Shown piece by piece: positions 10,228-21,085 of a stretch of DNA of 64,000 bases. This stretch comes from Tubiluchus corallicola. Taxonomy: Eukaryota; Priapulida; Priapulimorpha; Priapulimorphida; Tubiluchidae. The notes under the pieces were generated by a model. It saw only the letters and a list, made by a program, of their open reading frames with translations. It had not been told where the DNA came from and made no database searches. Each line of letters starts with the position of its first letter. Position 1 is the stretch's first letter. The stretch covers positions 376,001 to 440,000 of the forward strand of contig JAQGDQ010000017.1 in NCBI GenBank assembly GCA_030141605.1. The letters are read 5' to 3'. Both the position numbers and the translations under genes were made by a program.

Positions 10228-11330
10228 CTTCAGTTACATATCTATATAAGATCTGAAATGTAGTTTGTGTTGCATTTAATTTATGTGCAAGGCAAGGTGC
10301 TGTAGTATATAGCAGGCCCCGCAACATAGGAGGGGCAAAATACTATAGTATAGATTTAAAATTCATAATCGTAAAAAGTTCAAAAGTATATTTTGCCAGA
10401 TGCATCCTTTTTTTGTGCCATTATAATGTTACTCTCATATTCAGCTGTTTGTGATGACATTAGTTAATGTTTTTGTAATATGTTTTCACTGTTGCATTTT
10501 TACTGAAGCACTTGCCTTGCTTACCAGTGCAAGCTAAAATGCCTGTACCTGTATGTTAGGATCTAAGAAGCAGCTACATACTATTATAGCGTTTGTTTAT
10601 TCTTTTTGTTTTAAATGGTTGTATTACCTGTCGTGTATACACGTAAGTTAAAGTTTCGCGACACCAAAATAAGTAATTTGGTGGCTGAAGATCTTGATTG
10701 ATTATTGTGTCTCAATAATATTTATCATTTACTCACTGTGAGGAAGAACCTTTTACATCTGTCGTTAATTTTTTTTGACCCAGTCAAAACTCCCTACTTG
10801 TGATCATATGTCATGTTATATTCAAATTCAGATGAAAGAAGTATATATATATATGCACATCGTTTTCCAAAGTATCTGGTATAATAAGAGGCTGCTGCTG
10901 TTCCAATATATGTAAAATTGTTATTGATCACATGTATATTATTCTATGGCTGAAACGTATAATCTGGCTAAAAATGTTTTCATGTTTTTCCAAAAGTCAT
11001 CTATTTTGCTGTTACAAAGTGTATAACATCAGTTATTTAGTAAAATACTGTAATAAAATTTGTCAGTTACAAATAAAATTGTATAGTTTCAAATGTGATG
11101 ATACACACTTGTGGCGGTGTAGACAATTACTTAGCTAACTAGCATTTCATATTTATTTACAACTGCTTCAATAAAATTCGTAATTGTAGCTGTAACATAC
11201 AAGTACTGTTAATGCTACACAATTTTATGCTCCACGTGGTCGTTATTGTTATCAAATTTGTCTTATTTAACTGTTAAAAGCTGCTTTTGCATGTACATAA
11301 TTCAACAAAATAAAGACTTGATATTGAAAA
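10228..11330 (+). other. NPC1 3'UTR and downstream flank
   Basis: AT-rich and non-coding. Several AATAAA signals occur on the plus strand, at about 11053, 11073, 11170 and 11309. The last, followed by further AT-rich sequence, gives the longest plausible 3'UTR, about 1.1 kb. Confidence 0.5.
11309..11314 (+). terminator. Most distal NPC1 poly(A) signal
   Basis: AATAAA in the sequence ACAAAATAAAGACTTG. Earlier copies at about 11053, 11073 and 11170 could also be used. Confidence 0.45.
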
Positions 11331-11630
11331 GAGCTGTATCTCTAGTTTGTTTTACGAATGTGCGTCGTCATTTGTTTGCAGATGACTCTGTGACCGGCTA
11401 CTGACCAAGTACATTGCGTTTTACAGAATCTTTAAAACATGAAATATTGTTTTTTGTGTTACTGCATGATCCATTATTAGGAAATCAACCTAAGTCAGAT
11501 GGCTATCATCTATTTAAGTGATGCATAAACCAATACTAACTAATTTAAACTATGGTATAACATCATGATAGCTAAGCTACTACAAGGAACCCAGAAAAAA
11601 GTACTCTTTAAGCATAAGCATACGTGACTA

Positions 11631-11724
11631 CTATAGGTTTTACAAGTCAAATGTAGACCTACGTTAAGTCAAATGTAGAGTTAGGTAACTCAAATGTGTC
11701 TTGGTAACTCAAATGTGGATAGGT
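11631..11724 (+). repeat. Left terminal inverted repeat with subterminal motifs
   Basis: Contains two GTCAAATGTAGA motifs and two AACTCAAATGTG motifs in direct order. The same motifs appear inverted at 13441-13633. Confidence 0.75.
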
Positions 11725-11997
11725 GTTAAAGTTTAATGATGTTAAATTTAATCTTCTTTAATTTCAATTTAATAATTGCTCTTAAGTTAAAATAACAACG
11801 TTATATGTTCACTAATATTTTGCAAACTTTACATGCCATTGTAACTGTTAGAGAAAACAATGCATTCTTAAAATAAACAATGTTTCTTGAGAGAAACCAA
11901 TTCATTAATACAGTGTTAATGCATCACTTAAAAAACTAATTAGTGATTCACTGTTCATTGGGAAGTGGGAACCGATTTATTCTTTTCTGCCGACATT

Positions 11998-13011
11998 ATG
12001 GTTTATCAAAGAATTTCGTTTGAGGATAAACAGCGCATTTTTCAAAGTTATGAAAGAGGTGATGATTACTTACATCTTGCACGGCAACTTGGTATAAAAA
12101 AATCAACTGCGTGGGCTATTATTAAGAGAGCACTGGAGGGTGGAATTGTCAAACCACGTGGCGGCTTCAGAAGAAAGCTCGTCGATGAAGAAATGGGAGA
12201 CTATGCTGTTAGTCTTATAGAATCTGAGACTCATCCAGAATTTACGCTAGAGCAAATCATTGCGTCTATGCGCCGAGACATGCCTGAAAAACAACGCATG
12301 TCCAGTTCAACGTTAGCCAATGTTTTAAAAGGTCGCCTGATTGTAATGAAAAAGTTAGAAGACGCTGTAGCGGATAGAAATAGTGAAAGAGTGAAGCACG
12401 AACGCTTTCTATATGCACACTGGTTGATGGAGAGAGGTTTGCAATGAGAAATTACATTCATTGACGAGGCGGGTATAAACGGATGAAGAGGACGAGGGTC
12501 AAAGAGCCGTGCGCGTTGTTGCTGGTCGTCGCGGAGGCAATCTTACAATGACTTTTGCAGTTAGCAATACAAACGGCCTGATATATCATTCCTTAACAGA
12601 AGGTGGAATGAACAGAGAACGTTTTAATGCATTTCTTCAAGATGCAACAGATAACCTGCATGACGATGGTCGGGAAAATTTTTCGTTTTTGACAATGCAC
12701 CTGCTCACAGGGGAGCAGCCTTGCCGCCAGATTTGTGAACACCAATTCAAATTAAGAGGCTTCCTCCTTATTCTCCCTTTTTAAATATTGTCGAGAACGT
12801 ATTCAGTCAGTGGAAGGCTGAAATGAAGCGTCTTCTTGCAGATATTAGGGAAAATCTTCTAGTGCAAAATCACGGTCAGAGAATGGCAATATTAGCTCAG
12901 TTAGCAGAACAGTCTGTGAATATCATAACGCCCGCAGATGCAGCCAATTATTTTCGGCATATGCAGCAGTTTGTACCACGCTGCTTAACTTACGATGATA
13001 TTCTGATGTAA
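11998..13011 (+). pseudogene. DDE transposase relic (Tc1/IS630 type)
   Basis: From ATG at 11998 an N-terminal helix-turn-helix region is open (start MVYQRISFEDKQRIF; LARQLGIKKSTAWAIIKRA). A stop at 12445-12447 interrupts it just before the first catalytic block FIDEAGIN (Asp codon 12473). The frame then shifts to RRGGNLTMTFAVSNTNGLIY, and shifts back at the second block FDNAPAH (Asp codon 12691). A further TGA precedes LPPYSPFLNIVENVF (Glu codon 12793), and the frame ends at 13011. With at least two stops and two frameshifts it cannot make a full transposase, but all three catalytic residues are still legible. Confidence 0.8.
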
Positions 13012-13440
13012 ATCTTGTTCATATCAAACTTTTGTTCATGTTTGTTGTTTAATTATTATTTATGTGTCAGCGGTACTATATATTTAAAATGCTGGTCTTG
13101 AGCATTGATTACACGTTTAATTTTGCAGATTTCATTAATTATTCAAAAAATGTTTTTGTAAAACCTTAACAAATAAAATGTAGAATGGTGTTTATATTTA
13201 CAATTGTATAATTGTTAACTTATTTATGTACAACGCTTTTAAGTGTTCTTATCTAATAAACATTTTCTTTACATTTGAAAAACGTATTAGCATCCATACA
13301 AATAGTTGCAAATTAGTTAAATATAATATATAAAAACTGATGCTGCCGATAGCACCATGACCATAAAATATAATTTTAATTTGGTTTATCTTTTTGTAAT
13401 TTGCACTTAAATGAGTTAATTACCGATTTATTCAAAGTAC

Positions 13441-13633
13441 CACATCTACATTTGACTTACCTAAGTCACATTTGAGTTACCAAAACACAATCGAAATTCC
13501 TATGTCTACATTTGACTTACCTAAGTCACATTTGAGTTACCAAAACACATTCGAAATTCCTATGTCTACATTTGACTTACCCGAGTCACATTTGAACTGT
13601 CCTGTGTCTACATTTGACGTGTAAAACCTATAG
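13441..13633 (+). repeat. Right end: 60-bp direct repeats plus terminal inverted repeat
   Basis: A 60-base unit starting TCTACATTTGACTTACC is present at about 13445, 13505 and 13565, the first two nearly identical and the third partial. The last copy runs into the terminal repeat. The unit is made of the inverted subterminal motifs of the left end. Confidence 0.8.
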
Positions 13634-14578
13634 ATAGTTGGACAAGCACCTATTGTAAATGAAAGTGTATAAATAATGTGCAAGGTGTGGCTTCATAGAG
13701 GATGTCAAGTACTTTTAGAAGATGTCAAGTATGAACTGCTTTGTAGTATGTTCAAATTCAGTGAAAAGTATTCCATGTTGACTTCAATAAACTAGAAATT
13801 ATCAAATGTTTCATATTAAATTGCGCATGTACAGGTTCAGTTGTAAAGTTACGTGACATGTTCGTTAAAGTCAGTGAGATTCAAGTCAGTAAATTTTGTT
13901 TGCACAAAATTTGTTTGCTACTCGTATAAAAAGTTTTTGCAGTAAAAACACTTGCTGTGATGAAACATCTCAGGAGTGTACTGCCAATGTATGTACGCAA
14001 AACGTCTGGATGCCAAACTGTTGGTGACTTATTGTTTTTATACTGTAGCAGACAAATTGACCTTTCGACATGTTAACGACTCCGCATGTCCAATAAGCTT
14101 TATTCAATGCTAAGAATAACGGGTTAACTGCAAATTAATTTGCAAACTGCTTGCAAAGGTAAAAAATACACAATAAATATATAGTAATACAATCAATTGG
14201 GCCCAACTAAAAGACCATAATATGCAAAAAACCAAGTGTGTCGTATTCAAAGCTATTATAATAGTTAAATAAATGCTGGAAGTTTGTTCTTTGCTGGAAG
14301 TTTGTATTTTCTTGGGAGTTGGCATTACTGGTGCGTATGCAATAAGCCTTGTTTGTTATAATGGTGTTATACTGTATTTACACCAACAACCACAACATTC
14401 AGAAAGCAGTAAAAACATAAAATTACTAGTTTGGAAGCTCTATTATATTTATATAGTAATAAATAATACTCAGCAGATTCAGATTTTTTAAGTACTTCTT
14501 TAGGTTTAGGAACAACTTTTTAAAATCTATACATTCATCATAAAATTATGAAACTATAACACCCTGCAAATGAAATTG
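13634..14578. other. Intergenic stretch; ODF2 3' flank
   Basis: AT-rich with no protein-like frame. A minus-strand AATAAA (plus 14099-14104) could end the ODF2 transcript about 475 bases past its stop codon. Confidence 0.45.
14099..14104 (-). terminator. Candidate ODF2 poly(A) signal
   Basis: The plus strand reads TTTATT here, which is AATAAA on the minus strand (context ATTGAATAAAGC), about 475 bases downstream of the ODF2 stop codon. Confidence 0.35.
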
Positions 14579-17500
14579 TCAAAGGAGTTTCGAACGAGTA
14601 GGACTCGTCTGACGAGCCTTAAGTGGTGTACTAGTAATTACAGGGTCTTGAAAGACACTGGCATAAGAAGATCTCAAAAAATTTATGTAATTGTTCATTC
14701 CCTTGCTATTGCAGTCGAGCATGTCGTATTTCTCCTGCAGTTCTGAAAGTCGTTCTACCAATTTTCTCTCGATCTCATCTTTTGCAGATTTCAAAGTTAG
14801 GCACTCCGCTTTACTGCGACTGACCTCCGTCTCCAAGTCGACGATGCGCTTCTGAAGAATCCTCTCTTTTCCAGACGACTTCTCCTGTGCTCGCTCATTA
14901 GCCTTGCGTGCTTCGGCTAGAGCCAACTCCAGCTGCTGGGCCATCGAGGTATTGTCATTTGACTTCGTATCTACAGTCACCTGTAGCTCGCGTGCCGTGC
15001 GCTGCCACTGACCAAGTTCGTTCCTTACATCCTTGTTCTCAGAACCAACCTCCGCCAATTTTGCCTGCAATGTCTCCAGCTGGGCCCGAGAAGACTGATA
15101 CATGTCTTCAGCCAGCTTCTGTTTCTCTAGAGTAAATTGTAGTTGCTGCGTCAGCTTTTCGACATTTATCTGCAACTTTGTCAGTTCTTTTGCCTGATCT
15201 TGATATTGTTGATTAAGGGTCTCAAATCGTGCCTGAGATGCGTGCAACTTGTCCTGCGCCACCTGTAGCAAGTCCGTCAAAGGTTCCGATTCATCAATTT
15301 TTGAGCGAGATTTTGAGCGAGTCTTTTCCAGTTCAACTTCTTCAACTGCAAGCTGCTTTAATCTGATTCGTTCTTTTTCTAGATGTGCTAGCTCAATATC
15401 CTTCTCTTCTATTTCGTTCAGAGAAGCGTTCACAAGGTCTTTCTGCGACTGCAGTTCTGTCTCTAATTGGCGCACTGATGATCGCAGTGTCAGCAAGTCA
15501 TTTTCTGCATTAGTCCGCTGTTGCTCTGATGTCTGAAGACTGCATTTTAGACGTTCATTCTCTAGTTGAAGACTAGCAACGTCACTTGTGGTTACGTGCA
15601 TGTCAGTTGTCAGTGACTCCACTTCAAGTTTCATTTTTGATTCTTCAGTACTTTTTTCTTGCTCCAATCGAATCACTTTTTCTTTAATTATAGCCAACTC
15701 ATTCTCTAAACTTCGCTTATCTAAAGCAAGTTTATCACACATTGACTTTAAGTCTTCCAGTTGGTCACCTACTTCACTTAGCTTTTTATCTTTTTCAGCT
15801 ACCATCTCATTCAATTTGCTCTTTTCTGCTTCAATTTGGGCGACTCGACTTTTCTCTGATTTGGACATTTTCTTCATGAAGTGACGCTTATCGTCTTCAA
15901 GTTTCTGCTCGAAGGTTTCAACCAGCTGTCGTAATCGGGAGCATTCCTTCTTTTCCTCAAAAAAGTTTTTCTCCAGATCCTTGTAATGCACCATGAAACG
16001 ATGCATCTCTGCTTCCTTGTTACGGAGCTGGTTCTGCAAGTGCGCCTTCATGGATTCTAAATCGCCCTTGCGAGCTTGCAGACGGCAGTGTTCCGCTTGC
16101 AACAAGTCATAGTCATCTCTTGTAGTACTGGCACTTTTTTCTCGCTCAGTCATCTGCTGCAGCAGCTTCTGTTTCTCTTCTTCTACACTCTCAACACGCT
16201 TGCTGAGATAGTCTCTTTGCTCCTGCAGACGTTCATTTGTAGTAACACGATCGTGATAATCAATGAGAAGACGGCGCAAGATGCAATTTGCCTTGTCGAA
16301 ACTCACTAACTTTTCTAACATGGCATCTCGGAGGCCGGCAAAAAGAGTCGCATCATCAGGTGAAAGTTTTTTCTCATCTTTCACGGAATTCAGTAACTCT
16401 CGAATGCGTGCGGTTTCCTTGGCCAGACTCTCGCCAACATTCTCCATTTCTAGAAGCCGGTTCAACAACGTGTCTTTATATTTCCCGGGGTCCGTTTCAC
16501 ACTTTATCAAATCCTTCTCTTCCCTAATTTGACCCAAACTTTTTCGCAATTGTGCATTTTCTGCTTCTGTCAAGGTCAACTGATGTTGTAGCTCTTCTAA
16601 CGTTTTTTCTGAATAAGTTCCAGAAGAATCATGGCGTGCCACCATGTCTCCACTGGAATCATCCCGTGAAGTGCTTTCATCATTCACAAAACTGACACTT
16701 AGACGTTGCTTCGAAGCAGTGCTATCGTTTTTGTTTGCTACCCGAGAATATGACAAATCTGGACATCCTAAGCACAATTCGTGGGTGTCACTTTTCCAAC
16801 TTATCTTGGCTAAACCACCCCTAGATGTTTTGCCAGGTGGCGGTATCCATGGACTCTCTTTGGGCGGTGAGCCGCCACATGCCTCCTTGCTACCAGATGA
16901 GCTAACCATAGAATGTTTGCTGTGTTCGCTACTTGACAAGTGAACAACACGTGATAAACTTTCACTTGAGTACTTTACAGTGGGAGGGCTGAAATGCTTG
17001 CTCAATGAATCACCAGCTTTACCTCTGGATGCAAAACCACGCTGTTTAGCACGAGTAACACGTTTATTACGTACGAGATTATCAGCAGATTGTGTGTCAC
17101 GTAGGGAACTCCCACTCACTTGTTTAACATGTTGAGGGATATGTTTAGGTTGTGAACGAGTGGCAATAGGCTGTTTAACACGAGTGTCTTGTGATAGTTT
17201 GTCTTGCAATGAGCTATGATGTTCTGGATTGGAATACACAGTTCGGGGTGGACTAACACCTGCCCGCTTGGGAACAAAATGTTTAGACTGCCTAGCAGGT
17301 GTGCATTTTGTTCTCAAAGGACTCCCACAAGGTGTACTTGTCTCGAAACCTTGTCTGCCTAACGATATCACAGTAGCTGTACTTCCTCTAGCAGGTCTGA
17401 TGCGTTCAGAACTGCCACTTGAGCTTACAACTCCCGATTGGCTTGGCTTAATACTGGAAATGTTTGACAAAGAATACTTAGCACCAACCTCTGTCGTTCT

Positions 17501-17713
17501 TGTGTTCTTCATGCTAACACACTGACAATTGGAGTAGTCTCCCTTCCCACAACTTATACAGGTACATGCAGACTTTGCTGATTTCTCTGTAACACCTGAT
17601 GTTGCAGATGCAGACGGTGCAATGTCACTAGTTGCTCTAACATGATTGGGCTTTTCCTCTTCTATATGAACATGCACTGGTGCAAGTATTTTCTTCGTTT
17701 TTCTAGTAGGCAT
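14579..17713 (-). CDS. ODF2: Outer dense fiber protein 2 / cenexin-like coiled-coil protein, single coding exon
   Basis: ODF2/cenexin is a scaffold of the mother-centriole subdistal and distal appendages, needed for ciliogenesis, and of sperm-tail outer dense fibres in vertebrates. The 1044-codon frame has a basic, Ser-rich disordered N-terminal third. Conserved PWIPPPGKTS at 288-297 matches the PWMPPGKSS block of vertebrate ODF2 and is followed by a Trp-containing stretch. Coiled coil runs from about residue 369 to 1010; segments such as LVSFDKANCILRRLL and LENERLKCSLQ align with vertebrate ODF2 blocks of the same order. The protein is longer than vertebrate ODF2 (about 830) because of its N-terminal part, which holds a Cys cluster at 50-65 (CxC-x2-C-x7-CxC). 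The coding region has no intron, unlike the usual multi-exon ODF2 gene. Without a search, other centrosomal coiled-coil proteins remain possible, but the PPGK block favours ODF2. Confidence 0.82.
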   Translation of the reverse strand: MPTRKTKKILAPVHVHIEEEKPNHVRATSDIAPSASATSGVTEKSAKSACTCISCGKGDYSNCQCVSMKNTRTTEVGAKYSLSNISSIKPSQSGVVSSSGSSERIRPARGSTATVISLGRQGFETSTPCGSPLRTKCTPARQSKHFVPKRAGVSPPRTVYSNPEHHSSLQDKLSQDTRVKQPIATRSQPKHIPQHVKQVSGSSLRDTQSADNLVRNKRVTRAKQRGFASRGKAGDSLSKHFSPPTVKYSSESLSRVVHLSSSEHSKHSMVSSSGSKEACGGSPPKESPWIPPPGKTSRGGLAKISWKSDTHELCLGCPDLSYSRVANKNDSTASKQRLSVSFVNDESTSRDDSSGDMVARHDSSGTYSEKTLEELQHQLTLTEAENAQLRKSLGQIREEKDLIKCETDPGKYKDTLLNRLLEMENVGESLAKETARIRELLNSVKDEKKLSPDDATLFAGLRDAMLEKLVSFDKANCILRRLLIDYHDRVTTNERLQEQRDYLSKRVESVEEEKQKLLQQMTEREKSASTTRDDYDLLQAEHCRLQARKGDLESMKAHLQNQLRNKEAEMHRFMVHYKDLEKNFFEEKKECSRLRQLVETFEQKLEDDKRHFMKKMSKSEKSRVAQIEAEKSKLNEMVAEKDKKLSEVGDQLEDLKSMCDKLALDKRSLENELAIIKEKVIRLEQEKSTEESKMKLEVESLTTDMHVTTSDVASLQLENERLKCSLQTSEQQRTNAENDLLTLRSSVRQLETELQSQKDLVNASLNEIEEKDIELAHLEKERIRLKQLAVEEVELEKTRSKSRSKIDESEPLTDLLQVAQDKLHASQARFETLNQQYQDQAKELTKLQINVEKLTQQLQFTLEKQKLAEDMYQSSRAQLETLQAKLAEVGSENKDVRNELGQWQRTARELQVTVDTKSNDNTSMAQQLELALAEARKANERAQEKSSGKERILQKRIVDLETEVSRSKAECLTLKSAKDEIERKLVERLSELQEKYDMLDCNSKGMNNYINFLRSSYASVFQDPVITSTPLKARQTSPTRSKLL

Positions 17714-17805
17714 TTTTTCTTAATGACTTTCAATGTTCTTGAATGAAACAGTCCAACACCGCCCCTCCTGATGAGGATGACAGGCAAACATCAGGTTCAG
17801 CAGCT
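17714..17805 (-). other. ODF2 5' leader behind a splice acceptor
   Basis: On the minus strand TTTTACTCTCTTCTAG ends at 17806, a good 3' splice site. The 92 bases to the ATG contain CTGATGTTTGCCTG, an out-of-frame upstream ATG. An upstream non-coding exon is expected to the right, but I could not locate it. Confidence 0.4.
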
Positions 17806-19494
17806 CTAGAAGAGAGTAAAAGTTTTCAATTAATTTTTTTACAGATTCAGATAAAGTTTCTGCCATCATTTGTCAAAAACGACCTTTATACTTTAAAGAA
17901 CAAAAAAATTGTCTAACCAAAAGTTTCTGATACTGGAGCTTTTATCTAAGACAAAAGTAAATGAAAAGTGTTTCGCAAAGTGGCATTTGTAAAGTTATGC
18001 CTAAGAACACTTAAGGCATAATAACTAATATTTTGTGCCATGGTTATAGAATCTACTATATATATATTTCAGATTATACAATATGGTATCCACTATTCTA
18101 CTGAAAGTTCAAATTGTCTATACACAAAATTTGACAACTGCTTAACTACTGCATGCAGTCACTTTTGTGTTTTCACTCTGCTGTATTGCAAGGGCATTTC
18201 AATTTGGTTGTAAGAAATTCAGTATAATTTGCTTATAACAAAAGACCGTCAAAATTTGCTTACTGTTGTTCATTGTATAAATGTACGCTGCCACCCGTTA
18301 AATTACCAATGACCAGCAGGAATGAAACTGCTGTATTCAGTTACGGTATGTGCAAAAATAATCTATCACATGTATCCGCTACACATCATCCATTAGCCAG
18401 TTTTATATGTATTACATGTTCAAAGGGGAGAGATACCACCAACAGTTTCTAGATGCTCCCGCTGAGATAGTTTGTGTTCTAAAATGTGTATGAGCAATGT
18501 GTTATACCTGTTGCAATAAAAAGTTGTTTTAGGAATAATATATTTACCATCTAAATAGAGGGAAGCGATAATCATAATTTATATAACAGTTCAGCAACAT
18601 GAACATGATCGAACAGGTATAAGCAATGAAACCGAGACAATACTTCTGCTTACAGAGCAAGTTTGTAGGAAAGGTTGGTCGAAGTTTTTGGGGCTAATGT
18701 TTATTCAACTTATTTGTGATAATTATTATAACCAGCAGTAACCGATTAGAGTAAACGAAATGTTGTAATGTTGTTGTGCTGCACATGCTCTAACACTAAT
18801 GCCAATGGCAAGAAAACTTTCCATAAATTCCGTATACAGACTAGCATTACCAACACAAATTGCCTACTTTACTTTATTAAAAAAGAAAAATATGGCGAAA
18901 CTGTAGTGGGTTCGCATCTGCAGCTTTCACTTCAAGGACAATAATTACACTTGGTAATTATTTAATTGTTGACTAAATTTAATGACTATCGTATGAACTT
19001 AGTTTCCGGTGGACTAAATTTCTATTTTTGCTATCACCAGCTAGGGCTGTTAAATAATAATATTTTTTAACATATTAGACGCATTTGGGAAATATATTCT
19101 AGTAAACATGTGCTGATGGTTATTCACTGCTGTTAAAACACAAAAAGCTGTTAACTAACTAGATTTTATTTGACTGGTAGCCTTTTGGTAATCTTCAGAC
19201 TCGCCACAATTGCCAATGCACCTCTGTTTTCGCATTAAAGCCTCTAATTTAAAAATAAAGATGATTCTGATGCGATAAGTTATCCATCATTTTCATGTCA
19301 GAATGAAAATAACACGTATGGTCAAAAGTCCTTAGAATGCCGTCATTTATATTTATAATGTCAAAGTCGTGTAGCGCCCAAATTTTAGCAAAACTTGCCA
19401 AAAGAAAATTTCTGTATAAGTTCACAAGTTTATTTCCATTTGCATAGTATATGCATGTATATTCTATGTATTTGCATAGACATCTTTCATGTAC
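17806..19494. other. Intergenic or ODF2 5' intron; nothing recognised
   Basis: AT-rich, with only short open frames. A simple TA run lies near 18058-18068. No promoter or exon can be supported. Confidence 0.4.
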
Positions 19495-19580
19495 TAATGC
19501 ACCTTGCTATAATGCCAAATACGCTATAACGGCAACCTTTTGCAGTCCCAAAATAGGCAGTATAAAGAAGTTTGACTGTA
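19495..19580 (-). mobile_element. pogo/Tigger-like transposon end (relic)
   Basis: The minus strand reads ACAGTCAAACTTCTTTATAC and further in GCCGTTATAGCG. This is the typical Tigger-type terminal sequence (CAGTCAAACCTC with GTTATAGCG). No matching second end was found nearby. Confidence 0.45.
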
Positions 19581-20689
19581 CATAATATTAATTGGATTTA
19601 GTAGATGACTATAATCATGTGTCATGCTCATCATTTATTATAGTAATCAGTTTAAGTGTGACATGATTAGAAGACAATCTGCGTGAACCAGGTACATACA
19701 TTTGAATCAATATCACAAGATCTGTGAAATAACCACACTGCCATAGAATCATTATCATGACACATTACGACACTATGGATACTTGGAGATAATTAAAGCC
19801 TGTTATCATTCCTCTCTCCCCCCGGCAGTAAGTTTTACTGCTGAGCCTGTAGATCTATAGCGTGAAATTGTTTTCATCAGTAATATAACTACATTATTAT
19901 TATACTTTTTCTGCTCAAAACTTTCCTACCAAATTTTTGACTGTACAAACCATGAAGCGAAAACAGCAAAATCGATTTACGTATTAGAGTTTAATTCGGT
20001 TTCGTTTATTACATATATTTGTTACAGTTAAAAACAGCTAAAAAGTATTTTCTTAAATTCAACTTTGTTCATTTCTTGTACAATTATAGCTGATGTCCTC
20101 GCATCATCCTCCCATGGTTCTTAAATGTGGAAGTTTCCAACATCCACATCATCAATTTCTTTAATGACTTTGAAAGCTTGTATTAAGTCAGTGCACATCC
20201 TTCAAATTAATAGTGCATGCTGGCCTAGACGCTTAGCTCACTGACAATATCGAACACTTTTTAACCCTTTAAACATTATTGTAACCCTTCTTTGGACACC
20301 CTCTATCTAACATAATGGCTTTAAGAAAATATGCTTTCCAACAGGACTATTCCACAATTGGATTTTGATATTGGACTTTGGATTTACACAATGTGATGAG
20401 TATGCTAACGTTTTTATTAATGAATGTTCTGTTTAGCATGAAAGGTGTCATGTTTGCTGTTTTGACTTTTATCGAGATGGGCTTTCCAGGTGTTACGCCA
20501 GATGATAATAACAACTAAATCACTCTCTTCCTGAACTACATTTTTAATGAAGTATTATTAAAGATAATGATCTTTTGTGAAATTAAAAGTTATTTCTCAG
20601 ATAATAAGGTGTTGCAGAATTAGAACAAATACGAAGTGGGCTACATTTACTACGTTTGAGGCACATTAACCAGCTCAATTTCAGGCATG
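19581..20689. other. Intergenic, nothing recognised
   Basis: AT-rich and non-coding. No repeat pair or protein-like frame stands out. Confidence 0.4.
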
Positions 20690-21085
20690 TCAGCTAGTAA
20701 GATCTGTTGATCAGAGGAATTTCTAATTGGACAAAGAGAAACGGAATCAAATGGTTTTCTAAAATCAATATTATAGAATATCAGTTGATGGGAGTGAAGG
20801 GTCATCAAATAATTGGGACCAGTCATTTAGGCATTCAAGAAGAATTGTTACTGTGGAGCATTGTGGCAATGAGCCATGTTGATTATTATTGAATCGGCCA
20901 GAAAATTGGAGGAATTTTAGTATATCGTCACACAAAACAGGTTCAAGACATTTAGAGACAACAGAATCTAGAGAAATAGGGCATAATAGTCTGAGTTCAG
21001 CAGCCTGATTTCTTTTTCCCTCAAGGATAAAAGACTTTCTTGCATCTCTGTTATCATCAGAAATTAATAGAATGCACAACAGCAT
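20690..21085 (-). pseudogene. Non-LTR reverse transcriptase fragment
   Basis: The minus frame reads CPISLDSVVSKCLE, DDILKFLQFSGRFNNNQHG and STVTILLECLNDWSQ, the region before RT motif A. After a frameshift near 20780 the next block is IDFRKPFDSVS, matching motif A (YLDFSKAFDSVS). The catalytic FADD block is absent. This is a dead LINE fragment, probably unrelated in copy to the one at 1605-1799. Confidence 0.78.

Larger units (their letters stand above)
11631..13633 (+). mobile_element. Tc1/IS630-superfamily DNA transposon, decayed, about 2.0 kb
   Basis: The ends are inverted: the left reads CTATAGGTTTTACAAGTCAA and the right, reverse complemented, CTATAGGTTTTACACGTCAA. TA at each tip fits a TA target duplication. 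Both ends carry several subterminal repeats of GTCAAATGTAGAC and AACTCAAATGTG. A broken DDE transposase lies between them. The element sits in the gap between NPC1 and ODF2. Confidence 0.82.
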
